A DNA stretch of 64,000 nucleotides from Rufibacter tibetensis (GTDB taxonomy: Bacteria > Bacteroidota > Bacteroidia > Cytophagales > Hymenobacteraceae). The position numbers and the translations under genes were made by a program. Positions 59,871 to 64,000 of this stretch are shown here, piece after piece. The DNA lies in NCBI RefSeq assembly GCF_001310085.1, contig NZ_CP012643.1, forward strand, positions 3,331,501-3,395,500, in the 5' to 3' direction. How positions within the stretch are numbered: position 1 is the first letter of the stretch; every line of letters begins with the position of its first letter. Under the pieces are notes generated by a model. It made no database searches. It worked only from the letters and a program-made list of their open reading frames with translations, and had not been told where the DNA came from.

Positions 59871-62099
59871 ATGATTAAATCTACAAAAGTTGTATTGTAC
59901 TTCCTGTCGCTTTTAGTTCTCTTGACTAATTGCAATGACAAAGATGAATATTACGCAAGACCTGAAAACCTGGAGCCCGCTATTTACCAGCAACTAGAAG
60001 CCAAGGGTAATTTCAAAAACTTTTTAGCCCTGATTGATAAGGCTGAGTACAAAAGCATCTTGAGTGCTGCCGGGTATTGGACCCTTTTTGCACCCAATGA
60101 CCAGGCATTCACCAAATACTTTGCAGCAAAGGGTATTTCTGGGGTAGATGCCATGACGAAGGAAGCAGCCATCCAGATTGTTTCCTACGCTCTGGTTTAT
60201 AATGCTTTCATGACCGACCGACTTGATGATTATCAGTCAAACACCGGTTGGATGGTAGACCAGGCGTTCAAGCGCAGAACAGCTTATTATAAAGGTGTGT
60301 ATACTGGCCCTGCAAGAGTTGGAAACCAAGTATTACCTAACCAACATATCATTTCTGGTAATAGACCCGGCAACTACGTCTTTGCTGATAATAACAATAA
60401 GTACATCCCGTACTTTATGCAGATCTTTTTTGCAAATCAGCAGCTTTCTGGGTCAGACTATAATTTCTTCTACCCTGGCTCCAACTGGAACGGTACCATG
60501 CATGTGGCTAATGCGAAAGTGGTTACCCCAAACATTATCGCTGAAAATGGTGTGATCCATGAAATAGACGAGGTCATTCTTCCTTTAGAAAACATTGAAG
60601 AATATATGGCCGGTAAATCTGAATACAGTGTTTTTAGAGGGCTTTTTGAAAAGTACATGGTATACTACCAGGAGAATGCTGAGGCAACCGCACGAAATAA
60701 AGTGTTAACTGGGTCGGCGAATCCTGTATATGCGAAGATTTATGATGGTCTGTTGGAGTTCGCTTTGAATGATGAAGGATTTGAAGTACGAGGCGCCAAC
60801 CGCCAGAACAACGAAGGCCAGTCTAATACCTATACCATTTTTGCTCCTAAAAATGATGTAGCCACTAATTATATTAACAATGTGCTGCTTCAGCATTACA
60901 GTTCACTGGATGAAATGCCTATTGAGATCATCCGTGATTTCTTAAATGCCCATATGTTCCCTTCGGCAGTATGGCCTTCCAAATTCAGACAGGCACCTCT
61001 CAAAACCAGTGAGGAAGCCAGAATAGATCCTGGCAGCAACGTGGTAGATGCAAAAATTCTGAGCAACGGTTTCTTTTATGGCACCAACAAAGTGCAGGAA
61101 GCCAATGTATTTCATACCGTTTACGGAAAAGCTTACCTTGATCCAAAGTACTCTTTAATGATCAGGGCATTAGCCGGGTATAAAGAAAGCCTTACCCTTC
61201 CTAATGTTAAGTACACGCTGTTCCTGATTTCCAATGACGTCCTGACTGCCGCCGGATTCTCCTGGGATACCCGATTCAACTACTGGGTGTACACACCGCC
61301 TACCGGAGGCGCAACCGTAACAGGGCCCCAAGCCTTGGTGCGCCTTCAAAGAATCATTGATCAGCATATTGTTCCGGCAGGTGATAACAGAAATACAGTA
61401 TTCAGTGACCTAAGTGGAGAAGGCATCATCCAGACCTTTAGTGAAGAATACATTAGATACAATAACAACAAGGTGTTTGCAGCCGGTAATGTAGACAAGC
61501 GAGAGGTAGTTAATCTAACTGGGCCGGTACAGGCCAGCAATGGTGTTGTCTATTATGTAGATAAGATTCTGAATTTTTCTGAATTGAAACCAAGCCAGCA
61601 CATTGCGGCCAATCCTCTATTCTCTCATTTCTTCAATTACCTCAGAAACTCCTCTCTGATGTATGATGCTACTACTCTTGATGTGAAAGGAACCACGGTA
61701 GGAACACCTTATACTTATCTGATTCCTACCAATGCCGCCATTCAGCAGGCAGTGAAGGATGGTATTTTGCCTGGTGCCGTAGCAACAGGGGTACCCAACT
61801 TTAACCCTACCACCGCCCAGCAGCGTGAGCAGGTAGCCAACTTTATCCAGTACCATATCATCGCCAAAGAACAGGTGCCGGCTAAAAACCAGCCTGAGGA
61901 CCCTAGAGGGTATGAAACTCTTTTCCAGGATGTAAATGGTAATGTAGGTATTGTAGGTGTTTCTTATGTAGCTGGACAAATGGTGATTACTGATGCCCAT
62001 AACAGGAAAGCGAACGTCATCAAGGCAAACAGTAATGTTTTGTCAAACAGGGCCATCATCCATCAGCTTGACAACTACTTACGGTACCGGGATAATTAA
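59871..62099 (+). CDS. Multi-fasciclin (FAS1) domain surface lipoprotein
   Basis: A 742-residue lipoprotein (lipobox TNC, Cys21; the next residues NDKDE are acidic, as in Bacteroidota surface-export signals). Four FAS1-like domains can be read: about 37-238 (WTLFAPNDQAFTKYF), 245-425 (YTIFAPKNDVATNYI), 425-570 (YTLFLISNDVLTAAG, ending VYYVDKILNF) and 583-742 (YTYLIPTNAAIQQAV, ending RAIIHQLDNYL). FAS1 domains bind surfaces, polysaccharides or proteins. It is directly followed by a SusC/RagA gene (28 nt gap), where a SusD lipoprotein would normally be expected, so it may be the ligand-capturing partner. Confidence 0.88.
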   Translation: MIKSTKVVLYFLSLLVLLTNCNDKDEYYARPENLEPAIYQQLEAKGNFKNFLALIDKAEYKSILSAAGYWTLFAPNDQAFTKYFAAKGISGVDAMTKEAAIQIVSYALVYNAFMTDRLDDYQSNTGWMVDQAFKRRTAYYKGVYTGPARVGNQVLPNQHIISGNRPGNYVFADNNNKYIPYFMQIFFANQQLSGSDYNFFYPGSNWNGTMHVANAKVVTPNIIAENGVIHEIDEVILPLENIEEYMAGKSEYSVFRGLFEKYMVYYQENAEATARNKVLTGSANPVYAKIYDGLLEFALNDEGFEVRGANRQNNEGQSNTYTIFAPKNDVATNYINNVLLQHYSSLDEMPIEIIRDFLNAHMFPSAVWPSKFRQAPLKTSEEARIDPGSNVVDAKILSNGFFYGTNKVQEANVFHTVYGKAYLDPKYSLMIRALAGYKESLTLPNVKYTLFLISNDVLTAAGFSWDTRFNYWVYTPPTGGATVTGPQALVRLQRIIDQHIVPAGDNRNTVFSDLSGEGIIQTFSEEYIRYNNNKVFAAGNVDKREVVNLTGPVQASNGVVYYVDKILNFSELKPSQHIAANPLFSHFFNYLRNSSLMYDATTLDVKGTTVGTPYTYLIPTNAAIQQAVKDGILPGAVATGVPNFNPTTAQQREQVANFIQYHIIAKEQVPAKNQPEDPRGYETLFQDVNGNVGIVGVSYVAGQMVITDAHNRKANVIKANSNVLSNRAIIHQLDNYLRYRDN

Positions 62100-62127
62100 G
62101 AATTTCGATAGTCTATAGATTATAAAT

Positions 62128-64000
62128 ATGAAAAGATTTTTAGGGAATTTCTCTTGTTTCTTTCTCTCTGCAGTTTTAGTCTTCTGCAGTGTGTTAGCCA
62201 ATGCTCAAGATGGGCAAACTATAATCAGAGGCACTGTAACAGACAAGGTTACAAAAGAGCCATTGATAGGAGTGTCTGTGTATGAGATAGATAACGAAAA
62301 TCGTACCCTTTCCGGGGTGAGCACTGATATCAACGGCAGTTATGCTCTGAGGATGAAAAGCCCTCAGAACAAGATCGTGGTCTCCTACATTGGTTACAAG
62401 AACATGACGATCAATGTAAACAACAGATCTGTTATCAATGTGCCCCTGGAGTCTACCATGAACATGCTGAATACGGTTGAAGTTATCTCTCAGCAAAAAA
62501 CAAGCACGGGGATGATGGACGTGGATACCCGAAACCAGACATCTGCTATCAGTACCATTGATGCTACGAAACTGGCTGAGTTACCCGCTGCCTCCATTGA
62601 TGAAGCCTTGCAGGGCCGATTGGCAGGGGTGGACATTGTGGCAAGCACAGGTGACCCGGGAGCGGGTATGCAGATTCGTATTCGGGGTACCTCTTCCATC
62701 AACTCTTCTTCTGAACCGTTGATTGTAGTAGATGGAATGCCTTACGACATTGAAATTGCCTCTGACTTCAACTTTGCCACTGCAGATGAGCAGGGGTATG
62801 CCCAGCTTTTGAACATTGCCCCTTCAGACATCAAGGAGATATCAGTGTTGAAAGATGCCGCTGCTACTGCTATCTGGGGTGCCAGAGCCTCTAACGGGGT
62901 ACTTGTTATCACCACTAAAAGAGGTAGAATAGGAAAGCCAGCGGTAAATTACGCCTTCAGAGGATCAGTAACCAAACAGCCAGATCCGCTTCCAATGCTA
63001 AGTGGCGACCAGTACTCCCAATACATTCCGGAAGCGTTCATGAACAGAACAGGAGCTCCTCTCAGACCAGATGTAAAAGAGTTTCAGTATGATCCAAATG
63101 ACCCGTATTGGTACCACAACTACAATAAGAACACTAACTGGATTGACGAAATCACGCAGTTAGGTCATATCCAAGACCATAACGTTTCATTATCAGGTGG
63201 TGGTGATAAGGCCAGGTACTATACTTCTCTTGGTTTCTTCAAGCAACGGGGTACTACAATAGGTACTGACCTTTCCCGTATTTCGGCCCGGATCAACCTG
63301 GACTTTACTGTATCAGACAGAATCAGATTCAGAACAGACTTATCTTATACCCACCTGGACAACAATCAAAATTACGCTAAAAATCTTAGAGGCATAGCAT
63401 ACAATAAGATGCCTAACATGAGTGTGTATGAATACAATGAATTTGGGGAACGCACGCCTAACTATTTTTCCCCAGCTAATAACGTGCAGGGGGGATTTAG
63501 CGGGTTAAATGGCAGAGGCGAAATAATTGGTACCCTCAACCCTGTAGCCATGGCGCTCGCAGGTATCAATAGACAGCTAGGTGAACGTATTATTCCAAAG
63601 TTCAACCTACAGTATGATATTTTGCCAAGCGTATTAATGGCCACTTCTGATATACAGTTTGATATTAATAACACCAAAACAAAAATGTTTTTGCCACAGA
63701 CGGCTACTGGCAGACCTTGGACAGAAACAACTGTAAACAGGGCCTCAGATTCAGACTCTGACCGGTTTAGTGTGGTTACAAAATCAAACCTGCTGTATAC
63801 CCCTAGATTAGGTGACAACCATAGCCTGCAAGGTATTTTCTCTTTCATGACCTTTGATGCCCGTAATGAGAGTTATGGGGTTCTGACTTCAAACACCGCT
63901 TCAGCTTATCTGCAAGACCCTTCTATTCCCGCCAGAATTCAGGGAGGTGAACACCAGTTAGGATCTGGATCTTCCCAAACCAGAAGCGTTGGAGCATTGC
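62128..64000 (+). CDS. SusC/RagA-family TonB-linked outer-membrane protein (partial, right edge)
   Basis: Starts at ATG 62128 and stays open to the window end (624 codons), so the C-terminal part is missing. A signal peptide (about 1-28, ending LANAQ) leads to a carboxypeptidase-regulatory-like domain (about 30-110, with GVSVYEIDNENRTLSGVSTD), then the SusC plug with the family motifs ALQGRLAGVDI, IRIRGTSSINSSSEPLIVVDG, IAPSDIKEISVLKDAAATAIW and GARASNGVLVITTKRG. The usual Y before GARA is W here. It is probably one transcript with the FAS1 lipoprotein. Substrate unknown; no SusD gene is seen before it. Confidence 0.9.
   Translation, partial: MKRFLGNFSCFFLSAVLVFCSVLANAQDGQTIIRGTVTDKVTKEPLIGVSVYEIDNENRTLSGVSTDINGSYALRMKSPQNKIVVSYIGYKNMTINVNNRSVINVPLESTMNMLNTVEVISQQKTSTGMMDVDTRNQTSAISTIDATKLAELPAASIDEALQGRLAGVDIVASTGDPGAGMQIRIRGTSSINSSSEPLIVVDGMPYDIEIASDFNFATADEQGYAQLLNIAPSDIKEISVLKDAAATAIWGARASNGVLVITTKRGRIGKPAVNYAFRGSVTKQPDPLPMLSGDQYSQYIPEAFMNRTGAPLRPDVKEFQYDPNDPYWYHNYNKNTNWIDEITQLGHIQDHNVSLSGGGDKARYYTSLGFFKQRGTTIGTDLSRISARINLDFTVSDRIRFRTDLSYTHLDNNQNYAKNLRGIAYNKMPNMSVYEYNEFGERTPNYFSPANNVQGGFSGLNGRGEIIGTLNPVAMALAGINRQLGERIIPKFNLQYDILPSVLMATSDIQFDINNTKTKMFLPQTATGRPWTETTVNRASDSDSDRFSVVTKSNLLYTPRLGDNHSLQGIFSFMTFDARNESYGVLTSNTASAYLQDPSIPARIQGGEHQLGSGSSQTRSVGAL

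Overview
The window looks like chromosome from a Bacteroidota bacterium of the order Cytophagales. A Hymenobacteraceae member (Rufibacter, Nibribacter, Pontibacter or Hymenobacter type) is the best guess from gene content; this is inference, since no 16S gene is present. The evidence is a type IX secretion PorV/PorU-like pair, a SusC/RagA TonB-linked receptor beside a fasciclin lipoprotein, many lipoproteins with short lipoboxes, and several promoters fitting the Bacteroidota sigma-A pattern TTTG-N18-20-TAnnTTTG. No phage, transposase, CRISPR array or rRNA operon is seen. The density is that of a housekeeping chromosome segment with short operons on both strands.

Layout. 1-8.9 kb: the 5' end of a membrane-protein gene leaving the left edge, fabG, a TPR lipoprotein, a GAF/PAS sensor kinase, a SixA-like phosphatase lipoprotein, an MFS exporter, an APH-type kinase and a general-stress SDR. 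9-18.7 kb: GH36 alpha-galactosidase, PfkB sugar kinase, dihydrolipoyl dehydrogenase, an outer-membrane TonB-dependent receptor, a glycine-zipper protein and the AmtB ammonium channel. 18.9-25.1 kb: a secreted SNase-type nuclease, the giant SbcC ATPase, a second glycine-zipper protein behind a sigma-54-like site, and an NTF2-like lipoprotein. 25.4-28.5 kb: an Fe-S assembly operon (iscS, iscU, an uncharacterised cysteine-free protein, iscA) and methylmalonyl-CoA epimerase.

28.8-39.9 kb: CCA-adding enzyme, a PadR-PspC/DUF2807 envelope-stress operon with repeats in its promoter, and the PorV2/PorU2-like pair, whose 1658-residue C25 protein is the largest gene in the window. 40-53 kb: a NamZ-fmt-folA operon, an FtsX/LolE-type permease, MscS channel, GT-C-like membrane protein, M23 peptidase, a PaaE-like ferredoxin reductase, M3 oligopeptidase, a lipoprotein, a TetR regulator, thiL and a small tyrosine phosphatase. 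53-64 kb: a hypothetical protein, rlmD, an SDR, a TPR/SH3 (BatE-like) protein, two identical tRNA-Lys(TTT) genes, a 5'-truncated mannonate dehydratase remnant, an SGNH hydrolase, a 1-kb gene-free stretch, and a FAS1 lipoprotein followed by a SusC/RagA receptor cut by the right edge.

Intergenic DNA is rich in long, often perfect inverted repeats (12 to 28 bp stems) that probably act as terminators, frequently between convergent genes. Several contain the same palindromic core close to CTGTTTTCCAGAAAACAG. The best candidates for undescribed biology are the conserved-looking protein inside the isc operon, the PorV2/PorU2 pair, the FAS1-SusC pair, and the Cys-rich C-terminal extension of the nuclease. 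I found no clearly new multi-gene system such as a defence island.
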